Shown: positions 38,297 through 47,413 of the stretch, one piece after another
Numbering within the stretch: the first letter of the stretch is position 1
Layout: every line of letters begins with the position of its first letter
Assembly: GCA_028287895.1 (NCBI GenBank)
Contig: JAQBOV010000026.1
Coordinates: forward strand, 23,129-87,128
Direction: 5' to 3'
Source: Mucilaginibacter sp.
Lineage (GTDB): Bacteria > Bacteroidota > Bacteroidia > Sphingobacteriales > Sphingobacteriaceae
Length of the DNA: 64,000 nt
Made by a program: the position numbers and the translations under genes
Notes under the pieces: model-generated
The model's database searches: none
Told to the model about the DNA's origin: nothing
Seen by the model: only the letters and a program-made list of their open reading frames with translations

Positions 38297-39427
38297 ATGA
38301 CTGCTGTAAACCAGGCTGACGATTTTCAGAAAACTCCTACACGCCTTTATTCACTGGATGCGCTGCGCGGCTTTGATATGTTTTGGATAATGGGCGCCGA
38401 AGAGATATTCCGCACTTTGGCTGATACAACCAAATGGGGACCTTTTGTTGCTATAGCCAATCAATTGACCCATCCGGCATGGAACGGTTTTCATTTGTAT
38501 GATCTCATATTCCCGCTCTTCCTGTTTATGGCAGGCGTATCAACGCCATTTTCCGTGGGGCGGGAACTGGAGAAGGGCAAAACAGGTAATCAATTACTGC
38601 TTCGGGTAATTAAAAGGGGGCTTATCCTCGTTTTATTAGGCATTATTTACAACAATGGCTTAAACATCAAGCCCATACACGAGATGCGCTTTGCATCTGT
38701 TTTAGCACGCATAGGTATTGCCTATATGTTTGCAAACATTATCTACTTGTACTCAACCGAGAAATTTCAAATATTCTGGTTTTGGTTTCTGATTGTTGGC
38801 TATTGGCTGCTGCTGAAATTTACCTCAGCGCCGGGCTTCCATCCGGGCGATCTGACTATGGAAGGGAATTTTGCTTCCTATATGGACAGAACCATATTGC
38901 CTGGCAAGCTATATCTGGGCATCCACGATCCGGAGGGCCTGTTTTCCACCATACCCGCCATTAGCACCGGTTTGCTGGGGATTCTGACAGGTGTCACCTT
39001 AAAAAAGACCTCGATCAGGCCACAGGGCAAAGCGCTGAGACTAGCTATTGTGGGCATTCTTTTTTTGATACTGGCACAAATATGGAACCTCGACTTCCCT
39101 ATTAACAAAAATCTATGGACCAGCTCATTCGTATTACAGGTCGGTGGATTGAGCTTATTGCTAATGGCGCTGTTTTATTATGTGATTGATGTGCTGGGGT
39201 ATAAAAAATGGGCATTCTTTTTTAAAGTGATCGGCATGAACTCTATTCTGATCTATATTTCAGGAAGATTTATAAATTGGCAATACGCTACCAAAGGATT
39301 ATTCAATTGGCTACTCCAATTGGTTGGCGATCCATATAACCTGGTAGTTGGCGCTATTTGTTTTGTAATGGTAAAATGGTTATTTCTATATTTTCTGTAT
39401 CAAAAGAAAACATTTTTACGGGTATAA
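38297..39427 (+). CDS. DUF5009/HGSNAT-like membrane acyltransferase
   Basis: 376 residues with about ten membrane helices. The N-terminal RLYSLDALRGFDMFWIMG and FHLYDLIFPLFLFMAGVSTPFS blocks are those of the DUF1624/DUF5009 family related to heparan-alpha-glucosaminide N-acetyltransferase. The histidine in FASVLARIGIAYM-type context and an ISGRFINW end segment are also typical. It probably acetylates a glycan across the inner membrane; the substrate is unknown. Single gene. Confidence 0.85.
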   Translation: MTAVNQADDFQKTPTRLYSLDALRGFDMFWIMGAEEIFRTLADTTKWGPFVAIANQLTHPAWNGFHLYDLIFPLFLFMAGVSTPFSVGRELEKGKTGNQLLLRVIKRGLILVLLGIIYNNGLNIKPIHEMRFASVLARIGIAYMFANIIYLYSTEKFQIFWFWFLIVGYWLLLKFTSAPGFHPGDLTMEGNFASYMDRTILPGKLYLGIHDPEGLFSTIPAISTGLLGILTGVTLKKTSIRPQGKALRLAIVGILFLILAQIWNLDFPINKNLWTSSFVLQVGGLSLLLMALFYYVIDVLGYKKWAFFFKVIGMNSILIYISGRFINWQYATKGLFNWLLQLVGDPYNLVVGAICFVMVKWLFLYFLYQKKTFLRV

Positions 39428-39469
39428 CATTCATTTATATCCGGCTGATTCCATAGATAAACCAAATTT

Positions 39470-39850
39470 ATGCAAAGGAGAACTTTCATTCATCTATCTG
39501 CCTATACGGCCATGGCGCTTACTTTACCGTTTGCAGATAGCTGTACTTTAACTTCGACTGATAAAATCCTAGCTCAGCCATTGTTTTTCTCGCGCTTGAC
39601 GGAGCTAAAAATTGTTAATGAAACGGGCCGCGCATATCGCAAACAGTTTCCCGGTGAGGATAATAAAACCACGTTAATTCAATTGCTTTTGGGTAACAAT
39701 ACATCGGCAGATAAAAAATCGATCCGGGCATTACTGGAGAGCCGTGTGGAGCAGGATTTCAAAACAGGTAAAATAGTAACGGCCGGTGGATGGGTGCTTT
39801 CAGTAACTGAGGCGCGCCAGTGCGCATTGTACTCCATGTTAAACGCTTAA
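39470..39850 (+). CDS. Small subunit-like Tat-exported protein of GMC oxidoreductase
   Basis: 126 residues. The N-terminus MQRRTFIHLSAYTAMALTLP has a twin-arginine motif and a hydrophobic segment. A helical region and an ILSVTEARQCALYSMLN-like end follow. Small Tat proteins encoded just before GMC oxidoreductases act as the escort subunit (compare gluconate 2-dehydrogenase subunit 3). The 12-nt spacing to the next gene supports this. The sequence itself is too short to prove the family. Confidence 0.75.
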   Translation: MQRRTFIHLSAYTAMALTLPFADSCTLTSTDKILAQPLFFSRLTELKIVNETGRAYRKQFPGEDNKTTLIQLLLGNNTSADKKSIRALLESRVEQDFKTGKIVTAGGWVLSVTEARQCALYSMLNA

Positions 39851-39862
39851 ACTTCTACTGAC

Positions 39863-41398
39863 ATGCATATCGATGCAAGAAACATCCCTGACCAAACGCT
39901 GATCGAAGGGGATATTTGTATCATAGGTGCCGGTGCAGCCGGTATCAGTATGGCCCTTGAATGGATCAACACGCCCTATCGAGTAATACTGCTTGAAGGT
40001 GGCGGCTTTGAATATGAAGCCCAAATGCAGGATCTTTATAAGGGAAAAACAACCGGGCAACGATATTATCCCCTCGAATCAGCAAGATTGCATTATTTTG
40101 GAGGTACAACAGGGCATTGGGCAGGTTTCTGCGCTCCATTTGACCCGATAGATTTTAAAAAAAGAGATTGGGTGCCGCATAGCGGATGGCCCATACAGCG
40201 CGAAGATCTTGACTCTTTTTATGCCAGAGCACATAAGAACTTAGACCTCGGCCCGTATGATTATCATCCAAGCTACTGGAAAGCAAAAGATCCCTCATTG
40301 GATTCACTTCCATTTAACGAAGCGGTAGTTTTTAATAAAATGTGGCAGTTTAGCCCCCCCACACGCTTTGGCACGAAGTATAAGGAGACCGTAGTTCATG
40401 CTGCAAACATCCACCTGTATACTTACGCCAATGTGACCAATATTGCGGCTAATGAGCTTGTTTCAACCATAAAAGAGGTCACGGTAAAAAACTTTTCCGG
40501 TAAAACACACACGGTAAAGGCCAAATATTTTGTAATGGCATGTTGTGCCATACAAAATGCCAGGTTGCTGCTCGCATCTAACAAACAGCTACCAAAAGGA
40601 TTGGGTAATCGTAACGACCTGGTTGGGCGTTACTTTATGGAGCACCTTGAAATCAAGTCGGCAGAGTTGTGGCTTGTCAAACCGGAATTATTAAAGCTCT
40701 ATGCTATAGATTATGGCAAAACTAAAGCCCGCGCAGAATTAGCTATCAGCGAAGAAAAACAAAGGGAATTTCAAATACTAAATGGAACAGCCTCCTTTAC
40801 ACCTTTGGATATCGCCAGGAAACAACCAGCATTCATAGATATGTGGACTGCAGATACGGCGCAAACTAAAAAGAATATGGAGAAGTTTGATCAAGCAGAA
40901 AAGAAAGGGAGTTCCAAAAAAGGATACCGGTCCTTCCAGCTTTTTACAAGGATAGAACAGGCTCCAAACCCAAATAGCCGCATTACATTGGATACTGAGC
41001 AGGATGCATTGGGCGTGCCGCGCAGCATACTGCACTGGGAACTCACCCCTTTGGAAAAAAGAAGCATCCGCACTATTTATGAATTGATTGGCCAGCAGTT
41101 GGGCATCGCATCAAAAGGACGGGTGCGTTTAATGGAATACCTGCAGGCTGAAAATGATAAGACATGGCCCGAATTTACCGGCGGGGGCTGGCACCATATG
41201 GGAACCACCCGTATGAGCAATGACCCGAATCTGGGTGTTGTGGATGCCAATTGTAAAGTTCATGGCATTAATAACTTGTTTATCGCAGGATCATCCTGTT
41301 ATGTCACCGCAGGGGCGCCCAACCCAACGTTAACGCTGGTAGCATTAGCCTTACGGTTATCGGACCATATAAAAAGCAGAGTTGCAACTAAGGCTTAA
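39863..41398 (+). CDS. GMC-family FAD oxidoreductase
   Basis: 511 residues. N-terminal FAD-binding Rossmann motif IIGAGAAGISMAL with the ribose-binding glutamate in LLEGGG. HYFGGTTGHWAGFC is the FAD-contacting block. At the C-terminus GGWHHMGTTRMS carries the catalytic histidine region, and APNPTLTLVALALRL closes the FAD site. Such enzymes oxidise sugars or alcohols. No signal peptide of its own, so it probably travels with the preceding Tat protein. The physiological substrate is unknown. Confidence 0.9.
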   Translation: MHIDARNIPDQTLIEGDICIIGAGAAGISMALEWINTPYRVILLEGGGFEYEAQMQDLYKGKTTGQRYYPLESARLHYFGGTTGHWAGFCAPFDPIDFKKRDWVPHSGWPIQREDLDSFYARAHKNLDLGPYDYHPSYWKAKDPSLDSLPFNEAVVFNKMWQFSPPTRFGTKYKETVVHAANIHLYTYANVTNIAANELVSTIKEVTVKNFSGKTHTVKAKYFVMACCAIQNARLLLASNKQLPKGLGNRNDLVGRYFMEHLEIKSAELWLVKPELLKLYAIDYGKTKARAELAISEEKQREFQILNGTASFTPLDIARKQPAFIDMWTADTAQTKKNMEKFDQAEKKGSSKKGYRSFQLFTRIEQAPNPNSRITLDTEQDALGVPRSILHWELTPLEKRSIRTIYELIGQQLGIASKGRVRLMEYLQAENDKTWPEFTGGGWHHMGTTRMSNDPNLGVVDANCKVHGINNLFIAGSSCYVTAGAPNPTLTLVALALRLSDHIKSRVATKA

Positions 41399-41463
41399 AA
41401 AGCCAAAGCTCTTTTAACAAATACCCTGATTGCATTTTATATGATTACGCATTTTTCTTGTGA

Positions 41464-41829
41464 TTATTTTCTTTTGCCAATAAGGTTGACATACACCGAA
41501 AGCAGGGCGGCCAATGAAAAACATATTGCAGTCAATATATCGATCAGCGAGGCGCTGACCGGTTTACCGCTAATCTTATCAACATAATATTTGATAAAGG
41601 AGCCCGGCAGTTGATACTCACCCAATTTTTCCTTGATCTGCCACTGCCAGTCGGTTATTGGGCAATAACCTATTCCAAACCAGACACCCAGGATGAACCA
41701 GGAACATGCCGTGAGTACGATACCAATGAAATGTAGTTTCCGGGTCGATTGCCAGATCCATCCAAAAAGGTTAAAACCGATAATGGCAAAATGAACCAGG
41801 GTCAATAATAGATCAAGTGTCCGAAGCAT
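41464..41829 (-). CDS. DUF2784-like small membrane protein
   Basis: 121 residues with four hydrophobic segments (about 5-25, 35-55 and two near 95-117). The order DLLLTLVHFAIIGFNLFGW...ILGVWFGIGYCPITDWQW matches the DUF2784 layout, which has a CP..TDW motif in the loop. Function unknown. Monocistronic, convergent to the GMC gene. Confidence 0.75.
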   Translation of the reverse strand: MLRTLDLLLTLVHFAIIGFNLFGWIWQSTRKLHFIGIVLTACSWFILGVWFGIGYCPITDWQWQIKEKLGEYQLPGSFIKYYVDKISGKPVSASLIDILTAICFSLAALLSVYVNLIGKRK

Positions 41830-41980
41830 AGTAACGGGGCAAACGATTAATGCTTTAATATACCATTATGAATATAGATTGGTATTTAACCAGAGCAAAT
41901 AAAATTTATACTATATTGATTTTGTTTGGTTTGCTTGTATATTGGTATGCAAATAAATTAGGCACTGATTTAAATATTCT

Positions 41981-42583
41981 ATGAAAAAGTTTAAAAAATT
42001 CGCACTGCTTTTTATTTTAATTTTTGCCGGTAAGCTTGCTGATGCACAATCTGCAGATTCAGTTAAGAAAGCGGACCGATGGGTTAAAAGCCGGGTATGG
42101 GCAAAAGATCTGAGGCTAAAACCTCATCCATCAGTAAACAGCGTTGAATTTAAAAGACAATACGAAGCAAATAAAGGGATGTGGGACACCGTGTTTAAGT
42201 TTTTAAGCGACCATAAATTGACTACCCTTGCACCGGGAAAATATCCTATAGAAGGCACCGATGCATATGCCTCGATCACCGAAGGCGCTCCAAAAAACCT
42301 GGAAGACTCAAAATGGGAATCACACCGGAAATACATTGATCTGCAATATGTAATTGCCGGGGAAATAAAGTTGGGCGTCTGTGCAATTTCAGCCGCCAAA
42401 GTAACCGAGCCTTACCATGCAACCGGGGATGCGGCCAACTATACAGCCGAGGGGAAATACTATGTTGCCAGGCCGGAAAAATTCTTTTTGTTTTTCCCCC
42501 AGGATGTACACCGACCGGACATTAAAGTGGATGGGTACGATATCCTGAAAAAGTTGGTTATAAAAATCCCTTATAAGGAATAA
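41981..42583 (+). CDS. Exported YhcH/YjgK/YiaL-family protein
   Basis: 200 residues. A signal peptide (1-22, ending ADAQ) precedes the YhcH/EbgC-like cupin domain (about 55-200). Family features are KYPIEGTDAYASITEG, WESHRKYIDLQYVIAGE and FFLFFPQDVHRPDI, with the metal-binding histidines and glutamate. Most members are cytosolic and about 150 residues, so the export signal is unusual. The family is tied to sugar-acid and sialic acid use; here the neighbour is uxaC, which ends 8 nt away on the other strand. Confidence 0.88.
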   Translation: MKKFKKFALLFILIFAGKLADAQSADSVKKADRWVKSRVWAKDLRLKPHPSVNSVEFKRQYEANKGMWDTVFKFLSDHKLTTLAPGKYPIEGTDAYASITEGAPKNLEDSKWESHRKYIDLQYVIAGEIKLGVCAISAAKVTEPYHATGDAANYTAEGKYYVARPEKFFLFFPQDVHRPDIKVDGYDILKKLVIKIPYKE

Positions 42584-42591
42584 CCCGCCGA

Positions 42592-43995
42592 TTATTTAAA
42601 CGTGAAGTAGTTTTTAGCATTGTAATAACAGATGTCCCTGATGATCTTGCCAGTCCACTCCAGATCATTTGGCAGCTCTCCGTTTTCAATATCTTCCCCA
42701 AACAGGTTGCAAAGCAGCCTCCTGAAATATTCGTGACGCGGATAAGATAAAAAGCTGCGGCTATCAGTAAGCATACCTACCAGTTTGCTTAAAAGCCCCA
42801 TGCTCGAAAGCGAATTTAACTGGCGGCTCATGCCATCTTTCTGATCCAGAAACCACCACGCTGACCCAAACTGAATTTTACCGGCAACAGTGCCGTCATT
42901 AAAATTACCGGCCATAGTAGCTATCAGTTCATTATCAGCAGGATTTAAGTTGTAAATTATGGTTTTGGCCAGCTCATTAGAGGAATCAAGCTTATTCAGG
43001 AATTTTGACAAAGCCCGTGCCTGGCTGAAATCACCGATGGAATCATACCCGGTGTCAGGTCCGACGTCCCTGTAAGCCCGGGAATTATTATTACGTAAAG
43101 CACCGATATGGTACTGCTGTACCCATCCTTTTTCATGATCCCACAACGCAAACTCATATAACATGGCCGATTTGAATTTCAATACATCAACCGGCTGCAG
43201 TGCTTTACCGGATCTGATCTTGTTAAAAATTTCGTCTATTTCTTTACCGGTGTAATCCTCGCTATATAACTGCTCCAAACCGTGATCAGATACGGTACAT
43301 CCGTTTTGTGCAAAATAATCATGACGCTTTTTTAGTGCTTTTAAATAGTCCGTATAATGGGTAATTGCAGTATCGCTTACTGACTCCAGTTTATTGATAT
43401 AATCATTCAAGCTGCTCGTATCGTTCCCATTCATAGCTTTATCAGGCCGGAAAGCGGGGAGAACTTTAACCGTCCAATTACTTTTTGTTAATTTTTGATG
43501 ATGTTCAAGGCTGTCGATAGGATCATCTGTCGTGCAAATCACCTCTACATTCATCTTAGTGATCAGGCTTTGTACACCATATTCGGATGTTTGCAGTTTT
43601 TGAGTACAGCTATCATAAATATCCCTGGCCGTTTTACCCGAAAGTATATCATGAATGTCGAAGTAACGCTGCAGCTCCAGATGCGTCCAGTGATAAAGCG
43701 GGTTACGCAAGGTATAAGGCACTGTTGCAGCCCATTGCTCAAATTTCTCCCAATCGCTTTTTGACCCGGTTATAAACTCTTCGTTAATTCCATTGGCACG
43801 CATGGCACGCCATTTATAATGATCGCCCTTGAGCCATATATCAGTTAAATTACTAAAATTAACATCAGCCGCTATTTGTGCTGGATCAAGGTGGCAATGG
43901 TAATCTATAATGGGCATGCCGGCGGCATAATGATGGTATAAATGCTCGGCGGTTTTATTTTTCAATAAAAAATTTTCATCTAGGAAGCTTTTCAT
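42592..43995 (-). CDS. uxaC: Glucuronate (uronate) isomerase
   Basis: 467 residues, the family length. Isomerises D-glucuronate to fructuronate and galacturonate to tagaturonate in pectin and glucuronan breakdown. Motifs: IIDYHCHLDP (metal-binding HxH) near the N-terminus, LYHWTHLELQRYF, VICTTDDPIDSLEHH and SYPRHEYFRRLLCNLFG at the end. A -7 element TACTTTTG lies at 44028-44035. uxaB and uxuA genes are not in the window. Confidence 0.95.
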   Translation of the reverse strand: MKSFLDENFLLKNKTAEHLYHHYAAGMPIIDYHCHLDPAQIAADVNFSNLTDIWLKGDHYKWRAMRANGINEEFITGSKSDWEKFEQWAATVPYTLRNPLYHWTHLELQRYFDIHDILSGKTARDIYDSCTQKLQTSEYGVQSLITKMNVEVICTTDDPIDSLEHHQKLTKSNWTVKVLPAFRPDKAMNGNDTSSLNDYINKLESVSDTAITHYTDYLKALKKRHDYFAQNGCTVSDHGLEQLYSEDYTGKEIDEIFNKIRSGKALQPVDVLKFKSAMLYEFALWDHEKGWVQQYHIGALRNNNSRAYRDVGPDTGYDSIGDFSQARALSKFLNKLDSSNELAKTIIYNLNPADNELIATMAGNFNDGTVAGKIQFGSAWWFLDQKDGMSRQLNSLSSMGLLSKLVGMLTDSRSFLSYPRHEYFRRLLCNLFGEDIENGELPNDLEWTGKIIRDICYYNAKNYFTFK

Positions 43996-44027
43996 AACTC
44001 AGGCCGATCTTATTTATCAGGCCAGTT

Positions 44028-44035
44028 CAAAAGTA
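44028..44035 (-). promoter_or_regulatory. -7 promoter element of uxaC (TACTTTTG)
   Basis: Fits TAnnTTTG, 33 nt before the uxaC start; no -33 TTG seen at the expected spacing. Confidence 0.35.
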
Positions 44036-44174
44036 AGTTTAATATTAATTGCCTGACGTATACATCAAAAAAATTGTACATTCATTTAAAGAGCTTAAAG
44101 ATAGTTAAGGACAGTTGATCAGTATCTTCCCGCTATAATTGTCTTATTATTATAAACAAACCAATTTCTAGTCT

Positions 44175-45257
44175 ATGCAGGTAATTCTTGGTATCATTTT
44201 CCACTTTATAGGTGGGTTTGCTTCAGGCAGTTTTTACATCCCCTTTAAAAAGGTAAAAGGGTGGGCCTGGGAAAGTTTCTGGATAGTTGGCGGGATATTT
44301 TCCTGGTTGATCGTACCACCTTTAGCAGCCTGGCTTACCATACCACACTTTTCAGAGATTATCAGACAAACCAATAACCAGCTATTGCTGATAACCTATT
44401 TTTTTGGCTTGCTGTGGGGCATTGGCGGCTTAACCTATGGTTTAGGGGTAAGGTATCTTGGTGTATCATTAGGAAGCACCATTATTTTGGGCTTATGTGC
44501 GGTTTTCGGTTCGCTTATACCATCTGTTTATTATAATTTCTTCCCTAAAATTGGTAAAGATACCACCACTGTGCTGGCAACAACCCATTGGGGACAATTG
44601 GTGCTTTTAGGGATTTCGTGGTGCGTAATCGGTATTATCGTTTGTGGTAAGGCCGGCATTATGAAAGAAAAAGAGCTGGCCAGCGGCAAGGCTGATGTGG
44701 AAGACAATAAAGAATACCGCTTTCGATTGGGTATTTTTGTTGCCATTGTTTCCGGAGTTTTGAGTGCCTGTTTTAACTTTGGCATAGAAGCCGGTAAAAC
44801 TATGGCCGATACTGCCAATGAAATATGGAAAGCCGCCCATCCGGCCCGGGGAAACTTTCTGTTCCAGAATAATGTTACCTATATAGTTATTCTATGGGGT
44901 GGTTTAACGACCAATTTCGTGTGGTGCATGATCCTGAATGCCCGTAATAAAACGTTTAGTAACTATACGGATAAAAATAAACCCTTGCTGAAAAATTACC
45001 TGTTTTCTGCCCTGGCGGGAACTACCTGGTTTTTGCAGTTCTTTTTTTATGGAATGGGGGAAAGCAGGCTTGGTAATGGGGCCAGTTCCTGGATATTACA
45101 CATGGCATTTATTATACTGGTTGCAAACGTCTGGGGCCTTTTATTAAAAGAATGGAAAGGGGTAAGCAAGAAAGCCATTTCAACGGTTATAGCCGGCATA
45201 ACCATAATCATTATCTCCGTGATCATTGTTGGTTACGGCAACTCAATAAATAAGTAA
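44175..45257 (+). CDS. rhaT: L-rhamnose/proton symporter
   Basis: 360 residues with about ten membrane helices. RhaT blocks: the N-terminal GGFASGSFYIPFKKVKGWAW, GGLTYGLGVRYLGVSLGST and the VLSACFNFGIEAGK segment. It imports L-rhamnose with a proton across the inner membrane. First gene of a rhamnose operon: the aldolase gene starts 15 nt after its stop, and isomerase and kinase follow. Confidence 0.94.
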   Translation: MQVILGIIFHFIGGFASGSFYIPFKKVKGWAWESFWIVGGIFSWLIVPPLAAWLTIPHFSEIIRQTNNQLLLITYFFGLLWGIGGLTYGLGVRYLGVSLGSTIILGLCAVFGSLIPSVYYNFFPKIGKDTTTVLATTHWGQLVLLGISWCVIGIIVCGKAGIMKEKELASGKADVEDNKEYRFRLGIFVAIVSGVLSACFNFGIEAGKTMADTANEIWKAAHPARGNFLFQNNVTYIVILWGGLTTNFVWCMILNARNKTFSNYTDKNKPLLKNYLFSALAGTTWFLQFFFYGMGESRLGNGASSWILHMAFIILVANVWGLLLKEWKGVSKKAISTVIAGITIIIISVIIVGYGNSINK

Positions 45258-45272
45258 TTAAAAATTTAGAAT

Positions 45273-47393
45273 ATGTCTGTCAACACAACACAATTTAAAC
45301 ATGTAAGTTATTTATGGGATGATGCCAAAGCCGCAGAATTAGCAGGTGACCAGGTGGCATTATTGATCTATCGCTCCAATTTGTTAGGTGCCGATCTGCG
45401 CCTGACTAATTACGGCGGTGGTAATACTTCATGTAAAATAACAGATAAGGACCCCTTGACGGCTAAGGATGTAGAAGTAATGTGGATCAAAGGTTCTGGT
45501 GGGGATATAGGCACTTTAAAAAAAAGCGGGTTAGCTGCTTTATATGTCGACCGTTTGAGAGGCCTGAAGAATGTTTACCGCGGGATTGCCCATGAGGATG
45601 AGATGGTGGAACTGTTTAACCACGCTATTTTCGATCTGAATTCAAAAGCGCCATCTATCGATACGCCCTTACACGGCTTTTTGCCATTTAAACATATCGA
45701 CCATTTACACCCGGACGCGGCTATCGCTATAGCGGCGGCAAAAGATGGCAAAAAGATCACCGAAGACCTTTTTGATGGAACGATTGGCTGGGTGGACTGG
45801 CAACGACCGGGTTTTGATTTGGGATTAAAGCTTCGTGAATGTTTAGATGGCAATCCAGGCATACGCGGCATCATGCTTGGTTCACATGGTTTATTTACCT
45901 GGGGCGACATGGCTTATCAAAGCTATATCAATACCCTTGAAGTAATAGAAAAATGCGCCGAATATTTACAACAGAATTTCGCCAAAAAAGGCCCCGTTTT
46001 TGGCGGACAAAAATTACAAAGCTTACCACAAAATGAACGAAAAAAGCAGGCGGTTGCTTTAGCACCCGTGTTACGCGGCCTTTGCTCATCCAAAACCAGC
46101 ATGATTGGCCATTTTATGGATGATGTACGTGTATTGGAATATATTAATTCGAATGATCTTGAACGCTTAGCGCCAATGGGTACCAGCTGCCCCGACCATT
46201 TTTTGCGTACCAAGATCAGTCCGCTGGTATTGAACCTTGAGGCCGGTGATGATCTTTCAGATATTAATTCATTAAAAGAAAAACTTGCTCCAGCATTTGA
46301 AGCGTACCGCAAAATGTATGAGGATTACTATAACAACTGCAAGCATCCTAACAGCCCTGCCATGCGCGATGCTAACCCGGTTGTTATTCTGTACCCGGGA
46401 GTAGGCATGTTCACTTTTGCTAAGGATAAGCAAACTGCGCGTGTAGCTGCTGAGTTTTATATTAATGCCATCAATGTGATGAAAGGTGCAGAGGCTATTT
46501 CAGAATATACCTCCCTCCCCCGCCAGGAAGCTTTTAATATTGAATACTGGCTGCTTGAGGAAGCCAAATTGCAGCGCATGCCGAAGCCAAAAGCGCTATC
46601 CGGTCGCATTGCGTTAATAACAGGCAGTGCAGGTGGTATCGGGAAAGCCATAGCCAAAAAATTCGTAGAAGAAGGCGCTGTTGTTATTTTGAATGATATA
46701 AATAGTGAACGTTTGCACGGAGCGGCAGAAGAGTTCAAAAAACAATTTGGAAAAGATGCTTATGCGACCACCCTACTGGATGTTACTAAAGCCGGACAAA
46801 TTGATAATGCCATAGCCGAAACTATCCTGGCTTTTGGAGGTGTTGATCTTGTGGTAAATAATGCCGGCTTATCTATCTCAAAAACGATTAGCGGGCATAC
46901 CGAAAAAGATTGGGATCTGCTGTATGATGTATTGGTAAAAGGCCAATTCCTGGTTACGCAGGCGACGGTTGCAATAATGAAAAAACAGGATATTGGCGGC
47001 GATATTGTCAACATTGTAAGTAAAAATGCATTGGTAAGCGGTCCTAATAACGCAGGGTACGGAAGCGCCAAAGCAGCACAATTACATTTAAGCCGGTTAA
47101 ATGCTGCAGAACTGGGCGCTGATAAAATTCGTGTAAATGTGGTCAACCCGGATGCGGTGATCAGCGACAGCAATATATGGGCTGGCGGCTGGGCCGAAGG
47201 CCGCGCTAAAGCGTATGGCATTAGTGTTGATGAACTACCTGCCTATTACGCCAAAAGAACATTGTTAAACGAAGTGATCTTGCCCGATGATATCGCGAAC
47301 GCCTGTTTTGCCTTTGTTGGCGGTTTATTAAATAAATCAACCGGGAACGTGCTGAATGTTGACGGCGGCGTGGCAACAGCTTTTGTCCGGTAA
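45273..47393 (+). CDS. rhaEW: Bifunctional rhamnulose-1-phosphate aldolase / lactaldehyde dehydrogenase
   Basis: 706 residues in two parts. Residues 1-440 form a class II aldolase domain (TNYGGGNTSCKI; zinc histidines in TPLHGFLPFKHIDHLHPDAAI and LGSHGLFTWGD). Residues 447-706 form a short-chain dehydrogenase (ALITGSAGGIGKAIA cofactor loop, NNAG, catalytic YGSAK, and the INVDGGVA-like end). The fusion cleaves rhamnulose 1-phosphate and then acts on the L-lactaldehyde formed, as characterised for the RhaEW type in Bacillus. Third parties often label it simply aldolase/SDR. Confidence 0.93.
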   Translation: MSVNTTQFKHVSYLWDDAKAAELAGDQVALLIYRSNLLGADLRLTNYGGGNTSCKITDKDPLTAKDVEVMWIKGSGGDIGTLKKSGLAALYVDRLRGLKNVYRGIAHEDEMVELFNHAIFDLNSKAPSIDTPLHGFLPFKHIDHLHPDAAIAIAAAKDGKKITEDLFDGTIGWVDWQRPGFDLGLKLRECLDGNPGIRGIMLGSHGLFTWGDMAYQSYINTLEVIEKCAEYLQQNFAKKGPVFGGQKLQSLPQNERKKQAVALAPVLRGLCSSKTSMIGHFMDDVRVLEYINSNDLERLAPMGTSCPDHFLRTKISPLVLNLEAGDDLSDINSLKEKLAPAFEAYRKMYEDYYNNCKHPNSPAMRDANPVVILYPGVGMFTFAKDKQTARVAAEFYINAINVMKGAEAISEYTSLPRQEAFNIEYWLLEEAKLQRMPKPKALSGRIALITGSAGGIGKAIAKKFVEEGAVVILNDINSERLHGAAEEFKKQFGKDAYATTLLDVTKAGQIDNAIAETILAFGGVDLVVNNAGLSISKTISGHTEKDWDLLYDVLVKGQFLVTQATVAIMKKQDIGGDIVNIVSKNALVSGPNNAGYGSAKAAQLHLSRLNAAELGADKIRVNVVNPDAVISDSNIWAGGWAEGRAKAYGISVDELPAYYAKRTLLNEVILPDDIANACFAFVGGLLNKSTGNVLNVDGGVATAFVR

Positions 47394-47413
47394 TTACCTT
47401 TAAATGATAGATT

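Noticed and set aside
46760..47221. Antisense frame of about 150 codons within the aldolase/dehydrogenase gene
   Set aside because: Shadow of a strongly supported gene; no signal or motif of its own.
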